DNA of 64,000 bases from Pediococcus claussenii ATCC BAA-344 (GCF_000237995.1 NC_016605.1:1116001-1180000); one strand, 5' to 3'. Positions 17,560-28,793 are shown, counted from the first letter of the stretch. A program made the numbers and translations. Notes: generated by a model not told the origin, from the letters alone.

Positions 17560-20217
17560 CTATTTGGCTTCATACCAATTATTTCCCCACGATGTTTCAA
17601 CTTTAAGCGGAACCTTTAATTTCATTGCTGAATCCATCACACTAGGTACAAGTTTCTTAATTTCATTCATTTCTTCATCAGGCACCTCGAAAATCAATTC
17701 ATCATGAACTTGTAGCAACATCTTTGTTTTTAAGTTTCTACTTTCAAGTTCTTGTTGCATTTTTATCATCGCAATCTTGATTATATCCGCTGCACTACCC
17801 TGAATTGGTGTATTCATTGCAGTTCTCTCCGCAAAAGACCTTTGACTAAAATTACTAGAGTTTATATCCGGTAAATATCTTCTACGGTGTGAAATTGTCT
17901 CTACATACCCTTGTTCCTTGGCAACTTTAACAATATTATCCACATAATTTTTTACCCCAGGAAATTCCTGGAAATAAGTTTCAATAAATTTTTTAGCATC
18001 GGATCGTGAAATTCCAATATTCTGAGAAAGACCATAATCACTAATACCATAGACAATCCCAAAATTTACAGCTTTGGCTTGCCTTCTAATATTAGGTGTA
18101 ACTTCGGAAGCATCTTTCAAACCAAAAATTCTAACGGCAGTACTTGCATGAATGTCTTGATTCTCAATAAAGGCTTCCTGCATGTTCTTATCACCGGTTA
18201 GGTGTGCCAGCACACGCAACTCAATTTGAGAATAATCGGATGATAAAATGTGCCATCCTTCCTTTGAGGGTACGAAAGCTTGTCGAATCTTCTTTCCTTC
18301 ATCAATTCGAACGGGAATATTCTGTAAATTAGGTTCAATTGATGATAATCGCCCCGTTTGGGTTAAAGTTTGAATGTATGTTGTGTGAATTTTTTGATCT
18401 TTCGAATGTACAACTTTTAAAAGGCCTTCAACATAGGTAGATTGGATCTTTGAAATAGTTCGATAGTTTAAAATATCATCAACAATATCAGATTCCCCAC
18501 GTAGTTTTTCAAGAACATCAACCGCTGTTGAGTATCCTGTCTTGGTTTTCTTGATAATTGGCAAACGCATTTTTTCGAATAAAATCCGTCCTAATTGTTT
18601 AGGAGAGTTTATATTGAACTCTTCACCCGCCAAACGGTAAATTTCACCTTCTATTTCACTTAATCGTTCAGCAAATTCACTTTGCATTTGGATTAACCGA
18701 TTGGAATCTACTCTAATTCCGCTGATTTCCATTTTTGCCAAAACTATTGCAAGGGGCAATTCGATTTCCCAATAAAGTTTATCCTGCTCATTTTGCTTCA
18801 ACTCGCCATCCAAGGCTTTTCCTAAAACCTCTATTGCTTTACCCTTATTCGCCAGATGCTGAAAAAAGGTTTGATCATCATCTGGAATAGACAACTTTGC
18901 ACCAGTGCCGTACACGTCAGCATCGGATTCCACATTATAATAAGCATGTTGTTGAGCTAATAAACCTAAATCATTAGAATTCTCATTAGTATCAAGTAAA
19001 TATGATTGTAATAAAACGTCGTAATTAAAACATTGAGCATTAATTTCTAGTCTATTCAAGCCCACATAGGTTCGCTTGCTATCAAAAACATTTAATTTTA
19101 CGTCAATATTTTCAATCAAATCTTTAATGGTTGGAAGTTTGAGTAACTCGACATTCCGGGAAACAAACCACTTTTCATCGTTGCCTATTACAAAACCCGC
19201 AAAACTTGATAAATGATAATTTTTTTCAGGCATTTCTAAATACAAAGATACTTCATTACCTAAGCTCTCCATTGCCTTATCTAAATTCGCTTTTGTTAAC
19301 TCTTGAAATTGTGTTTGCTCTACTTCTTTCAGCCCACCAGATTTTTGAAATTTTTTTAAATAGGATTTAAATCCCATTTTTTGATAAAAATCAATTAGGT
19401 ATTCTTCGTTAATTCCTTTATATTCAAGTTGATCCAATCCAATTTTTAGAGGGGAATCACGATCAATTGTTGCCAATTTTTTTGATAAAAATGCATTATC
19501 TTCATCTTCGATAAGGTGCTCTTTCATCTTGCTTTGCTTTAGATCATCAATGTGGTCGTATAAATTTTCAACACTTCCAAACTGGTCAATCAGCTTTAAG
19601 GCGGTCTTTTCACCAACTTTAGTTACGCCAGGATAATTATCTGAGCTGTCTCCCATTAACCCCTTTAAATCAATCACTTGCGTAGGTGTCACACCTAACT
19701 TTTCTTTCAAATGCTCTGGAGTATAATCTTCAACCTCGGTAACGCCCTTAACGGTAACAGCCACTGTGGTCTTATCACTGACTAACTGAGTTAAATCACG
19801 GTCACCCGTCACTATTGTGACACGATATCCAAGCTTTTCTGCTTCTAAGGACAAAGTTCCAATAATATCATCAGCTTCATAATCAGCCAATTCGTACGAC
19901 TTTATTCCGTATCCTGTTAGCAAATCACGTAAATATGGCATTTGCTCTGTTAATTCCGAAGGTGTTTTGGCACGTCCCCCCTTGTAATTGGTATACATTT
20001 TTGTCCTAAAGGTTGTCTTTCCAGCATCAAAAGCAACTAAAGCATCTGTTGGGTTTACATTATCCAAGATAATATCTAGCATTTTATTAAAACCATAAAT
20101 AGCATTAGTATGCAATCCATCAGCATTAGTGAATCGACTTAGTGAATTTTGTAATGCAAAAAAAGAACGAAACGCAATACTGTTCCCATCAATCAAAAGT
20201 AATCGTTTATCAGTCAT
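17560..20217 (-). CDS. polA: DNA polymerase I
   Basis: Family A polymerase of 885 residues for Okazaki fragment maturation and repair. The 5' nuclease domain occupies about residues 1-290 (LLLIDGNSIAFRSFFALQ). The 3'-5' exonuclease fold follows but its first acidic motif is replaced (LYLEMP instead of FDTE), so proofreading is probably inactive as in Bacillus. The polymerase has motif A SDYSQIELRVLAH, motif B RRQAKAVNFGIVYG and motif C VHDELIFEV. It heads the polA-mutM-coaE-nrdR-dnaB-dnaI operon. Confidence 0.97.
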   Translation of the reverse strand: MTDKRLLLIDGNSIAFRSFFALQNSLSRFTNADGLHTNAIYGFNKMLDIILDNVNPTDALVAFDAGKTTFRTKMYTNYKGGRAKTPSELTEQMPYLRDLLTGYGIKSYELADYEADDIIGTLSLEAEKLGYRVTIVTGDRDLTQLVSDKTTVAVTVKGVTEVEDYTPEHLKEKLGVTPTQVIDLKGLMGDSSDNYPGVTKVGEKTALKLIDQFGSVENLYDHIDDLKQSKMKEHLIEDEDNAFLSKKLATIDRDSPLKIGLDQLEYKGINEEYLIDFYQKMGFKSYLKKFQKSGGLKEVEQTQFQELTKANLDKAMESLGNEVSLYLEMPEKNYHLSSFAGFVIGNDEKWFVSRNVELLKLPTIKDLIENIDVKLNVFDSKRTYVGLNRLEINAQCFNYDVLLQSYLLDTNENSNDLGLLAQQHAYYNVESDADVYGTGAKLSIPDDDQTFFQHLANKGKAIEVLGKALDGELKQNEQDKLYWEIELPLAIVLAKMEISGIRVDSNRLIQMQSEFAERLSEIEGEIYRLAGEEFNINSPKQLGRILFEKMRLPIIKKTKTGYSTAVDVLEKLRGESDIVDDILNYRTISKIQSTYVEGLLKVVHSKDQKIHTTYIQTLTQTGRLSSIEPNLQNIPVRIDEGKKIRQAFVPSKEGWHILSSDYSQIELRVLAHLTGDKNMQEAFIENQDIHASTAVRIFGLKDASEVTPNIRRQAKAVNFGIVYGISDYGLSQNIGISRSDAKKFIETYFQEFPGVKNYVDNIVKVAKEQGYVETISHRRRYLPDINSSNFSQRSFAERTAMNTPIQGSAADIIKIAMIKMQQELESRNLKTKMLLQVHDELIFEVPDEEMNEIKKLVPSVMDSAMKLKVPLKVETSWGNNWYEAK

Positions 20218-20373
20218 AATTTTCCTCCGTTTATCCTATCTACATCATACCAAAAATGCAACAAAGCACGAAGTCTTTAGTCAAAAATTATATCAATGAT
20301 AAGCACTTTTCCCATTACATGTTTTTTAGAAAAGAATCAATCACGTTTAACCAATGCCTTATCGTTCCAAGTC

Positions 20374-20844
20374 TTATTTCTTAATTGCATCCTCAATATC
20401 CGCAATCATTTTTTGGGGTGTTGTTATCGGTGCGTACCTTTTAATTAAGTGTCCATCTCTATCAATTAGAAACTTAGTAAAATTCCACTTAATTCTGCCG
20501 TTACCGGATGTTTCTTTTAAATACGTAAACAGCTGATCCTCATCTTTACCATTCACAACAACTCTCTTAGTCATTGGAAAAGTAACTCCGTAATGCATCT
20601 GACAATAATCGAGGGTCTCTTCATCAGATTTCAATTCCTGTTTAAATTGATTTGAAGGTAGCCCTAGTATTTCAAGCCCCTTACTATGATACTCATTATA
20701 AATTTCTTCAAGCGTCTCTAATTGTGGTGCAAACCCACACTTACTAGCAGTGTTTACGACTATTACAACTTTTCCTTTATACTCAGCAAAATTAATCTTC
20801 TTCCCATCCATCTCTGTTTCTGAAAAATCATAAAATGTTGTCAT
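20374..20844 (-). CDS. Glutathione peroxidase-family thiol peroxidase
   Basis: Thioredoxin-fold peroxidase of 156 residues reducing peroxides. The catalytic residue is Cys36 in NTASKCGFAPQ, not selenocysteine. Cys81 in LDYCQMHYGVTFP corresponds to the resolving cysteine of yeast Gpx3-type enzymes, while the FPCNQF cysteine is Ser here (LPSNQF). The active-site Trp lies in KWNFTKFL. The Cys pair suggests a thioredoxin-dependent 2-Cys mechanism rather than glutathione. Monocistronic. Confidence 0.92.
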   Translation of the reverse strand: MTTFYDFSETEMDGKKINFAEYKGKVVIVVNTASKCGFAPQLETLEEIYNEYHSKGLEILGLPSNQFKQELKSDEETLDYCQMHYGVTFPMTKRVVVNGKDEDQLFTYLKETSGNGRIKWNFTKFLIDRDGHLIKRYAPITTPQKMIADIEDAIKK

Positions 20845-20945
20845 AATATCTCACTTTCATTAAATTTTTTTCAATATTATTTTCTTCAATATTTCAGAGA
20901 TAATATCTATGTTTCTTGAAATTTTTAATTGTAAATTTAGTATAT

Positions 20946-20982
20946 AAAAAGAAGTTGCATCAAAACAATTGATTACAACTTC
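20946..20982 (-). terminator. Terminator after the BI-1 family gene
   Basis: GAAGTTG...CAACTTC with additional pairing of ATCA/TGAT, followed on the minus strand by TTTTT. Confidence 0.8.
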
Positions 20983-21002
20983 TAATATCTAAAGGTTAAA
21001 TT

Positions 21003-21701
21003 TTAATCTCGGCTTCCCCATCCAAAAATCATAAGGAAATACTGAAATAAATTAATAAAATCAAGATAAAGACTGAAAGCTCCCTGTAAAGCCAGTCCAG
21101 TTTCTGAAACTTGGTCACCATAGCTAAGGTACATATTTTTCATCTGTGCCGTGTTATACATGGATAATCCCGCGAACACAAGAATCCCAATAATTGAAAA
21201 CACAAAAACAACGGCGCTACTATGAATGAAAAGCATATTGATAAATGATACAACAATCATCCCAATTAATGCTGCTAAGAGTTGCGTACCCATCTTGCTA
21301 AGGTCCCGCTTCGTAGTCAGACCTATCAACGCCATTACAACGAACGTAACTGTCGCAGCAAAGAAGGCCCCTGCTATCGTAGCAGCACTATAAACAAGGA
21401 AAATGGCTGACAGTGAAAATCCAAAGAATCCCGCAAATCCAAAGAGCATCAAAAATCCGGTCATTGGATTTTGCAAAGCAGAGCGCTGTCCAAACATACT
21501 AAACAGGAATAATCCACCAAAGATGAGCCAATACGCAAGCCTATTATTCATAAAAGTAATGTACTGTGGTCGCCAAACAGTGGCCCCCATAAAGGAAATA
21601 ATGCCTGAAAAGGCAACTGCCGCCGCCATCCACCCGTACATCTTAGTTAAAAATCGATTTAACCCTACTTGGGTATTAATTACATTTCTAGGTTCTTCCA
21701 A
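21003..21701 (-). CDS. Bax inhibitor-1/YccA family membrane protein
   Basis: Integral membrane protein of 232 residues with about seven hydrophobic segments. The family pattern shows in GLSMYNTAQMK and the C-terminal ALYLDFINLF-like segment (SLYLDFINLFQYFL). Members conduct or regulate Ca2+ or H+ in some systems; the bacterial role is unclear. It stands alone, divergent from nothing, with a terminator behind it. Confidence 0.9.
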   Translation of the reverse strand: MEEPRNVINTQVGLNRFLTKMYGWMAAAVAFSGIISFMGATVWRPQYITFMNNRLAYWLIFGGLFLFSMFGQRSALQNPMTGFLMLFGFAGFFGFSLSAIFLVYSAATIAGAFFAATVTFVVMALIGLTTKRDLSKMGTQLLAALIGMIVVSFINMLFIHSSAVVFVFSIIGILVFAGLSMYNTAQMKNMYLSYGDQVSETGLALQGAFSLYLDFINLFQYFLMIFGWGSRD

Positions 21702-21821
21702 TTAAATTGCCCCTTTTCTCTATTTGAGTGCAATTGTACCAGCTTTTAACTCATAATTCGAGTTTTTAAACGTCAAATGGTCAACAAAAGTCAAATTTAT
21801 ACATTTCTTAAATTTGTTTTT

Positions 21822-23135
21822 CTAACCCTTAATAGCAGCCTTATAATCATCTTCATATTTTCCAATATCGCCAGCGCCCATGAAAACTAGTACCGCATCA
21901 TGTAAGTCTAATAATGCTTGTAAATCATTCTCATGAATTATTTTGGTATCATTTCCAATTTTATCAGCTAGATCCTTTGAAGAAACTTTACCCTCAGACT
22001 CACGAGCAGAGCCAAATATTTCAGTTAAAATCACCTGATCAGCCAAACTCAAACTCTTTGCAAATCCATCTAATAACGCTGCAGTCCTCGAATATGTATG
22101 TGGCTGAAAAACGGCTACAACTTTTTTGTCAGGATACTTTTGTCTTGTAGCATCAATTGTTGCTTTGATTTCAGATGGGTGATGAGCGTAATCATCAATA
22201 AGGACGTTGTCACCAACTTTTTCTTCGGAGAAGCGGCGCTTAACTCCTTGATAACTCATTAGCTCACGCTTAATAAGATCTAAATCAATCGATTCGAAGT
22301 AACTGACAGCAATAACGGCCAAACTATTTAAAACATTATGCTCTCCAAAAAGGGGTATTTCAAAATGCCCTATTTTTTTACCATGATGAACTACGTCAAA
22401 CTCCGACCCCGTTGTAGTCCTCTCAACATTTTGCGCCTGAAAATCATCATTCTCACTTGTACCGTAATAATAGATGGGAACATCCGCATGCAAGCTTCTT
22501 AGACCTTTGTCATCACCCCAAGCAAAAATACCTTTTTTTACTTGTAATGCTACTTTCTGGAAGGCACTTTGAACATCAGCAAGATCCTTGTAATAGTCCG
22601 GATGATCAAAATCTACATTTGTCATAATCATATAATCTGGGTGGTATGCAATAAAGTGTCGTCGATATTCGTCTGCCTCAAACACAAAGAAACGAGCGTC
22701 AGGTATACCTTTACCCGTCCCATCTCCTATTAAATAACTAGTTGGAGCAACACCACTAAGAACATGGGAAAGGAGACCAGTTGTACTTGTTTTACCATGT
22801 GTCCCAGCAACGCCAATGCTTGTATATGAACCCAACATTTGACCTAATAGTTCATGATAACGGATTACTTCGAGGTTCATAGCACGAGCACGCTCAATTT
22901 CCGGGTGCTGATCAGTGAAGGCGTTACCGGCAATTACCACCATTCCATCTTTTAAATTATTGGGATCAAAAGATAAAATTTTAATTCCAGCAGCTTCTAA
23001 CCCTTTTTGTGTAAAAGTGTACTGATCAATATCTGATCCAATAACTTTAAATCCTTCATCATGTAATATTAGTGCTAAAGAACTCATTCCAGAACCTTTT
23101 ATTCCTACAAAAAAATAAATTTTCTCTTTATCCAC
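21822..23135 (-). CDS. murC: UDP-N-acetylmuramate--L-alanine ligase
   Basis: Adds the first amino acid, L-Ala, to UDP-MurNAc in peptidoglycan synthesis. The N-terminal Rossmann-like [14 protein letters not shown]-binding [12 protein letters not shown] and the YAHHPSEI motif are all present. 437 residues, normal. It follows sftA by 15 bases in a ytpR-sftA-murC operon, the same partnership as Bacillus. Confidence 0.97.
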   Translation of the reverse strand: MDKEKIYFFVGIKGSGMSSLALILHDEGFKVIGSDIDQYTFTQKGLEAAGIKILSFDPNNLKDGMVVIAGNAFTDQHPEIERARAMNLEVIRYHELLGQMLGSYTSIGVAGTHGKTSTTGLLSHVLSGVAPTSYLIGDGTGKGIPDARFFVFEADEYRRHFIAYHPDYMIMTNVDFDHPDYYKDLADVQSAFQKVALQVKKGIFAWGDDKGLRSLHADVPIYYYGTSENDDFQAQNVERTTTGSEFDVVHHGKKIGHFEIPLFGEHNVLNSLAVIAVSYFESIDLDLIKRELMSYQGVKRRFSEEKVGDNVLIDDYAHHPSEIKATIDATRQKYPDKKVVAVFQPHTYSRTAALLDGFAKSLSLADQVILTEIFGSARESEGKVSSKDLADKIGNDTKIIHENDLQALLDLHDAVLVFMGAGDIGKYEDDYKAAIKG

Positions 23136-23150
23136 GTTAGAGCACTCCTA

Positions 23151-25103
23151 TCATTTTTTATTTTCTTCTTCACCACTATAATAGACATCACGTGGCTTAG
23201 ATCCTCGAGCCTCAGACACGTATCCTAATTCTTCAAGTTGATCAATCATTGTAGCAGCACGATTATATCCAATTGAAAACATCCTCTGTAACTTGGAAGT
23301 AGATACTGTATCTTCGTTCGCAATATACTTCAAAACATCACCCATCAATTCATCTGAATTATCCGTTTGAGCCACTGCTTCTTTCAACTCAGTCGGATTA
23401 AACATATACTGTGGCGGTGCTTGTCCTCGAACATACTCTGTAATTTCGTCAATTTCATCTTCAATATATGCACCTTGCAAGCGAACGGGGCGACTAGCAC
23501 CGTTCCCGAGAAATAACATATCTCCTCTTCCAAGCAAACGTTCCGCTCCAGCGTGATCAAGAATCGTACGCGAATCAATTTGACTAGAAACCATGAATGC
23601 AACCCGAGTTGGAATGTTATTTTTTATAAGACCTGTAACGACATCCACACTTGGCCTCTGAGTTGCAATAATCAAATGAATTCCAGCTGCACGGGCTTTT
23701 TGGGTGATACGCACAATATAATCTTGAACTTCGGAAGACGCTACCATCATCAAATCCGCCAACTCATCAATGATTACAACGATATACGGCATTTTGTTAG
23801 CGTCATCACCAACTTTTTCTGCCTTTTTATTAAATTGCTCAATATTTCTCGCACCCGCAGCAGCTAGTTTTTCGTAACGTTGATCCATTTCTTTTGTAAC
23901 CCATTTTAACGCTGCTGAAGCTGCCTTTGGATCAGAAATAACTGGTGATAACAAATGTGGCAAATTGTTGTATGGGGCAAGTTCAACTGCCTTAGGATCA
24001 ATTAAAAGTAACCTTAATTCTTTTGGCGTTGCTTTATATAATAGTGAAACTAACAAACTATTAATAAAGACTGATTTTCCAGAACCAGTAGCACCTGCAA
24101 TCAATCCATGCGGCATCTTACGCAAGTCGTAAACCCGAGGTTGTCCAAATAAATCAACTCCGATCGCAACGGTTAAGGGCGACTCACTATTTCTAAAAGC
24201 ATCTGAATCAATAATTTCTGACAATAAAACTGGCCTAGATTTAAGATTTGGTACTTCGATCCCAACAGTACTTTTCCCTGGAATAGGAGCCTCAATTCTA
24301 ATATCACGAGCCGCTAATTGTAATTTCAAATCATCTGCCAAATTAGTTATTTTATTAACTTTAACTCCTCTGCCAAGTTCGATTTCAAATTGCGTGACAG
24401 TAGGACCCACTGTCCAATTTGCTACACTCGCATTAACCCCAAACGCACTCAGAGCATCATTAAGTCTCTGAGCCAAATCTTTTACCCATTCAGAAGTATT
24501 TTCAGCTGTCCTGATAGGATCTGGTAACATTGAAACCTTAGGGAAATTATATCCACGAATCATTTCTGAATGTTCATCCACCTGATTAGACGTTAGAGCA
24601 GACTTAGGTACTTCTACATCAAAATCTGGAGTTGGTTCTTCAAATATACGGTGACGTCGGTGATTGGAAGAAAAGTTGCTTGTTGAAAGTTCTCTTGACA
24701 CTTCTCCACTTGTTAAACTGGATTCTGTTAACTGACTACTTACGCTTATTGATTGTGAATCAAGTCTCGTACTACTCTGCATGTCACTCCGACTATCCAA
24801 TTCTTTCGCTGGATAACTTTCTGAACGTGTTATCGATTCTCTAGGCATAGATTCAGACTTAAGATGACTTCGCGGTACAAATTTAGAAGTCTCACCTTGT
24901 TTGTTCTCCTGAAAAGTTTTATCTTGCCTCGTTATTTTTTTTAAGTGCTTAACTTCTTTTTCATCAATTGCCGGCTTAAATTTTTTTTCAGTTTTAAAAA
25001 GGCCATTTTCAACTTGATCTTGGCCTTGTGGATCTTTAAATTCTAATCTTTCTTCTTCTTTTTTCTTTTTTCGAAAAAAGGCTGGCCCATCATACTTACC
25101 CAT
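23151..25103 (-). CDS. sftA: FtsK/SpoIIIE-family DNA translocase, soluble SftA type
   Basis: DNA pump of 650 residues. Walker A is GATGSGKSVFINSL, Walker B VVIIDELADLMM, and the C-terminal winged-helix gamma domain (around residues 585-645) would read KOPS-like sequences. The N-terminal 180 residues are charged, Ser-rich and low in complexity, with no membrane segments. This matches the soluble SftA of Bacillus, which acts at the septum, rather than membrane FtsK. Location beside murC supports the choice. Confidence 0.88.
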   Translation of the reverse strand: MGKYDGPAFFRKKKKEEERLEFKDPQGQDQVENGLFKTEKKFKPAIDEKEVKHLKKITRQDKTFQENKQGETSKFVPRSHLKSESMPRESITRSESYPAKELDSRSDMQSSTRLDSQSISVSSQLTESSLTSGEVSRELSTSNFSSNHRRHRIFEEPTPDFDVEVPKSALTSNQVDEHSEMIRGYNFPKVSMLPDPIRTAENTSEWVKDLAQRLNDALSAFGVNASVANWTVGPTVTQFEIELGRGVKVNKITNLADDLKLQLAARDIRIEAPIPGKSTVGIEVPNLKSRPVLLSEIIDSDAFRNSESPLTVAIGVDLFGQPRVYDLRKMPHGLIAGATGSGKSVFINSLLVSLLYKATPKELRLLLIDPKAVELAPYNNLPHLLSPVISDPKAASAALKWVTKEMDQRYEKLAAAGARNIEQFNKKAEKVGDDANKMPYIVVIIDELADLMMVASSEVQDYIVRITQKARAAGIHLIIATQRPSVDVVTGLIKNNIPTRVAFMVSSQIDSRTILDHAGAERLLGRGDMLFLGNGASRPVRLQGAYIEDEIDEITEYVRGQAPPQYMFNPTELKEAVAQTDNSDELMGDVLKYIANEDTVSTSKLQRMFSIGYNRAATMIDQLEELGYVSEARGSKPRDVYYSGEEENKK

Positions 25104-25121
25104 ACTTACCCCTAACTAGTA

Positions 25122-25763
25122 CTAATCAAATAAGTGATTTCCTCGTTCAAAGTCAAACGCATCACCAAGCTTAAAGTGGTCATCATTCTCGGGTAAAATT
25201 AGTGCACCCTTCTTTTGAGGAGCATTTTTCAAACCAAGCTCTCTTCCAGATACAATCATACCGTCACTTTTAACGCCGCGAAGTTCTCCTGGCCAAATAA
25301 TCGTTCCGTTTGGCATCATAGCACCAACTTTAGCCACAACTACTTTAATATCTGCTTTCATGTTTGGTGATCCGCTGACTAACTGTAATGTTTCTCCATT
25401 ACCTATTTCAGTTTCTGTAATTAGCAAATGATCTGAGTCAGGATGCGGAGTAGTTGATTTTACGTATCCAACTACAAATTTAGGATCTCTATCCACAGTT
25501 AATAATGTTTCAAAACCAGCTTTATTCAGGAGATCATTTAGAGTTTCGATTTGCGAATCATTTAATTGTACTTGCCCAATTTCATCTATTTTCATCACTT
25601 TAGAAATATTCAAAAAATTAATTCCAATTACTTTGCCACTATTTGTATCCGTAATTTGGGCAATATTATCTTTTACTTCTACCTGCTGTTCATCAGCATC
25701 TGGTCCTAAAATTGTAACTAATATATCTCCCCATGCTTGAGGATTGTAACTAGAAATAAGCAT
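25122..25763 (-). CDS. ytpR: YtpR family tRNA-binding-domain protein
   Basis: A 213-residue protein with a C-terminal OB-fold tRNA-binding domain similar to the start of the PheRS beta subunit (VGYVKSTTPHPDSDHLLITE, then LVSGSPN and the MPNGTIIWPGELRGVKSDGM block). The N-terminal 90 residues are a separate DUF4479-type region. Function unknown; cotranscribed with sftA and murC. Confidence 0.9.
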   Translation of the reverse strand: MLISSYNPQAWGDILVTILGPDADEQQVEVKDNIAQITDTNSGKVIGINFLNISKVMKIDEIGQVQLNDSQIETLNDLLNKAGFETLLTVDRDPKFVVGYVKSTTPHPDSDHLLITETEIGNGETLQLVSGSPNMKADIKVVVAKVGAMMPNGTIIWPGELRGVKSDGMIVSGRELGLKNAPQKKGALILPENDDHFKLGDAFDFERGNHLFD

Positions 25764-25832
25764 CCGTATCCCTCTTTATTCAATTATTAATTATGTTAAA
25801 ATGGTTGTAAAATAATGATTGGAAGTGTTTTC

Positions 25833-26162
25833 ATGTCAATAAAACGTTTGAAATTTTTTATCATTAGTTCTGCCGTCGCAACAGCTTTTGTAGCAGGCGT
25901 CGGTTTATCAAACTATCTCAAGGCACACCGTAAGCTCAATTCAAAAACTGTTCTTCGTAAGGTTCGAAACGGCTTTTCAGCAGAAGATAGACCAATCGAA
26001 GGAACATGGATTGAAGCAAAATCTGAAGAACTTAACCGCAACGGGTTACACGCTTTTGTGTACTATGGTGGAATCTCCCGTTATGAGGATGGAAAACTGG
26101 TCCAATATGAGTTTATAGCTGACGCATACACCGGTACCTTGATTGATATATATCGTCTGTAA
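25833..26162 (+). CDS. Small membrane-anchored PepSY-like protein
   Basis: A 109-residue protein with one N-terminal hydrophobic segment (about residues 8-25) and a short outside domain. Its end, YEFIADAYTGTLIDIYRL, resembles the PepSY repeat ending. The ATG at 25833 is preferred because GGAAG lies five to ten bases upstream; an ATG 18 bases earlier is in frame. Monocistronic, convergent with trmB. Role unknown; PepSY proteins often modulate extracellular proteases. Confidence 0.7.
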   Translation: MSIKRLKFFIISSAVATAFVAGVGLSNYLKAHRKLNSKTVLRKVRNGFSAEDRPIEGTWIEAKSEELNRNGLHAFVYYGGISRYEDGKLVQYEFIADAYTGTLIDIYRL

Positions 26163-26178
26163 AATTTGACATATGCTT

Positions 26179-26217
26179 CGCAAACTTTTTTGTATAAATA
26201 GTTTGCGTTTTATTTTA
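26179..26217 (+). terminator. Terminator of the PepSY-like gene
   Basis: CGCAAACT (26179-26186) pairs exactly with AGTTTGCG (26200-26207), then TTTTATTTT. Confidence 0.85.
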
Positions 26218-26222
26218 GCTTT

Positions 26223-26864
26223 TTAAATAAAATGCGCCTTTAATTTATAAATTGGTTGTCCTTTGACGCTAAACCTATGTTCATATTCCGTCTCAACATT
26301 CTCAACGTTTTCATCACTTTTGTGCAAATCAAGCCACACATTATCAAACTCCATACCGTAGTTATTCAAACTAACTAGCGAATATTCAAACAATCCTTGA
26401 TTATCAGTCTTGAATTCAATAATACCATTATCAATCAATATTTGTTTATAGACTTTTAGAAAGCTCTTAAAAGTGAGCCTTCTTTTTTCGTGACGAGTTT
26501 TGGGCCAGGGATCAGAAAAATTCAAGAAAACTTTGCTAATTTCTCCGTCATCAAAATAGTCGGTTAAATCCGCACCATCTGCATATAACAATTGCAAATT
26601 AGGTAAAGTAAATTCCAAAGCATTTTTGAGCGCAATTCCCACTACTGTTTTCTGGATTTCAATACCAATGAAATTATAATCCGGATATTTTTTTGCCATG
26701 TTAATTACAAATTGTCCCTTTCCCATACCGACTTCTATAAATATGGGTTGTTTTCTTGCAAACCGCGTCTGCCATTTTCCTTTAAGATCCTGACCATGCT
26801 CTACTATTAATTCGGGGTGTTCAGGTATTAACTCAATTGCCCAAGGCTTATTTCTAACTCTCAT
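26223..26864 (-). CDS. trmB: tRNA (guanine-N7-)-methyltransferase
   Basis: Makes 7-methylguanosine at position 46 of tRNA using SAM. The SAM site EVGMGKGQF and the catalytic block [16 protein letters not shown] are clear. 213 residues. The start overlaps the ecsB stop as ATGA, so it is translated from the ecsA-ecsB message. Confidence 0.96.
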   Translation of the reverse strand: MRVRNKPWAIELIPEHPELIVEHGQDLKGKWQTRFARKQPIFIEVGMGKGQFVINMAKKYPDYNFIGIEIQKTVVGIALKNALEFTLPNLQLLYADGADLTDYFDDGEISKVFLNFSDPWPKTRHEKRRLTFKSFLKVYKQILIDNGIIEFKTDNQGLFEYSLVSLNNYGMEFDNVWLDLHKSDENVENVETEYEHRFSVKGQPIYKLKAHFI

Positions 26865-28066
26865 ATCTGTTCTCCTACTTTTTTTACGTACCTAGGTATA
26901 AACCAGAGTGTAACTAAAAAAATTACAATGATTTGCCCCAAAATGATCCACATTAAATCTATAAAACCAGACATAGAAATTGTAGATGCAATGATTAAAA
27001 CTATGCTAAAACCAATCGATAATTTTAATATAATTTTTCGCAAAGCTTTCTGCGCTACATCAGTTTCCAATGGATATATCTTAGTAAGCACATTCTGTCC
27101 TACTTGAGGATAAACTGCCACTGCTTGTACTGCCATTAAATAAAGTGATACGGCCGAGATTAAGACTTTAAGTTCTAAATTAGACGAAAATCCAATAATT
27201 AAAACTGCAATTACTAACAGCCTCAAAACTAAACTACCTAACTCCCCGCCCCTCAAAATAGTACGGCCATAAATATATTCAAAAGGTGAACTTGACTTAG
27301 GCGATAAAAGCAAAATAAGTGGATCTAAATAACGTCGCCGTTTTGACTTTGTTTCTAGCTGAGGAACATTGGTAAACAAACTAAAAAAACGATATAAACC
27401 ATTCATTCGTTTGGCTTCAAAGCTAATTGCGGATAGCCAATCAAAGTTCCCATGATGATCAGAAGTAAGCAAAAGCAAGCCACCAATAATAATTGTAATG
27501 GCAAACGAAAAAAATGGATTGATTTCTAACCCTAGCATCGCTACTGCTATAGCACCAATCAATTTGTACCACCATTTCATCTTCCACTTATTAAAAAAAA
27601 ATTGTTGATAATCTAATTTCAAATTAATAAGACTAACGAAGATCATTTGTAAGCTAAATACTGTAGCCAACAGCCACATACGCAAAATCAATCCCAATAA
27701 AGGGGTCGCAATTAATAAAACAATTATCATTATTAAAAAACGAGAAAAAGCAGTTAATCGATAAGAATGTTTTACAAAGTCTTTTGAAATTAAATTTTCT
27801 TGCGGTAATAAGAATATTTTATCAGGCTCCTGTAATAGCAAAACCGGTTTACCTAAAATTGCCGCAAAAGACGTGGCAACAATCACTAATGGTCTAATTA
27901 ATAGATTACTAGAGGATATTCCGCTCAGCCATGAAGAATACGCCAGTCCTACTCCGCCCACGAAGAACATCATTGCTAGCACTAAGTGATCATTCAACAC
28001 ATATCTTAAATACTTAAAAATCATTTTGTGATAAGCTTGATTTCGTTTACGCCATAACTCACTCAT
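26861..28066 (-). CDS. ecsB: ABC transporter permease EcsB
   Basis: Membrane subunit of 401 residues with about ten hydrophobic segments in the EcsB family. With EcsA it forms an ABC transporter required in Bacillus for secretion, competence and site-2 protease (RasP) function. Its start overlaps the ecsA end by eight bases (GATGAGTGA). Confidence 0.9.
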   Translation of the reverse strand: MSELWRKRNQAYHKMIFKYLRYVLNDHLVLAMMFFVGGVGLAYSSWLSGISSSNLLIRPLVIVATSFAAILGKPVLLLQEPDKIFLLPQENLISKDFVKHSYRLTAFSRFLIMIIVLLIATPLLGLILRMWLLATVFSLQMIFVSLINLKLDYQQFFFNKWKMKWWYKLIGAIAVAMLGLEINPFFSFAITIIIGGLLLLTSDHHGNFDWLSAISFEAKRMNGLYRFFSLFTNVPQLETKSKRRRYLDPLILLLSPKSSSPFEYIYGRTILRGGELGSLVLRLLVIAVLIIGFSSNLELKVLISAVSLYLMAVQAVAVYPQVGQNVLTKIYPLETDVAQKALRKIILKLSIGFSIVLIIASTISMSGFIDLMWIILGQIIVIFLVTLWFIPRYVKKVGEQI

Positions 28067-28793
28067 CTACATTCTCCCTTACTATTGATAAATATATGTC
28101 AGATAGTGAAGCCGCGGGCATCTCGTATTTGGTTTGAAATTCTTTTAGATCACCTACTTCGAGCATTTTACCGTCGTTAATTAAAGCAAAGCGATCACAA
28201 TATTTTTCTGCTGTGTCCAAAACATGAGTTGACATTAATATTGCAGCACCTTGTTTTTTCCGATGATCTATTAATGATAACAAATCATCTGTCGCCAACG
28301 GATCCAATCCTAAAAAAGGCTCATCAATTATAAATAAATCAGCATTAGTAATAAATGCGCAAACAATCATTACCTTCTGCTTCATTCCTTTTGAAAAATT
28401 TGCTGGAAACCACTTTAGTTTATTATCTAATCGAAACGTTTTAAGAAGCTGATGTGCAGTTTCCCAAGCAGCCTTCTTATCCAAATCATATGCTTTAATT
28501 GTTAATTCAATGTGTTCACTGAGAGTTAAATCATCATACAGTATTGGAAATTCTGGAATATAAGCCAAGTGTTTTTTAAATTCCACAGGATTCATACTCA
28601 AATTAATTCCGTTTACTTCAATACTCCCCTTTTGGGGACGTAATAAACCAATAATATGGTTGATAGTAGTCGATTTTCCAGCGCCATTCAAGCCGATTAA
28701 TCCCAATAACTCGCCAGAATTAACTTCAAAATTCAAATTTTTAATAACAGGAACTGCCGTGTAACCGCCCGTTAAATTGTTTACTTTTAACAA
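28059..28793 (-). CDS. ecsA: ABC transporter ATP-binding protein EcsA
   Basis: ATPase of 244 residues: Walker A GLNGAGKST, signature FSKGMKQKV, Walker B LFIIDEPFLGLDP and switch His in MSTHVLD. I place the start at a TTG at 28793, because GGAGG is directly upstream with normal spacing and the product then matches the usual EcsA length; a more upstream ATG would place the ribosome site inside the gene. Divergent from hit, as in Bacillus. Confidence 0.9.
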   Translation of the reverse strand: MLKVNNLTGGYTAVPVIKNLNFEVNSGELLGLIGLNGAGKSTTINHIIGLLRPQKGSIEVNGINLSMNPVEFKKHLAYIPEFPILYDDLTLSEHIELTIKAYDLDKKAAWETAHQLLKTFRLDNKLKWFPANFSKGMKQKVMIVCAFITNADLFIIDEPFLGLDPLATDDLLSLIDHRKKQGAAILMSTHVLDTAEKYCDRFALINDGKMLEVGDLKEFQTKYEMPAASLSDIYLSIVRENVDE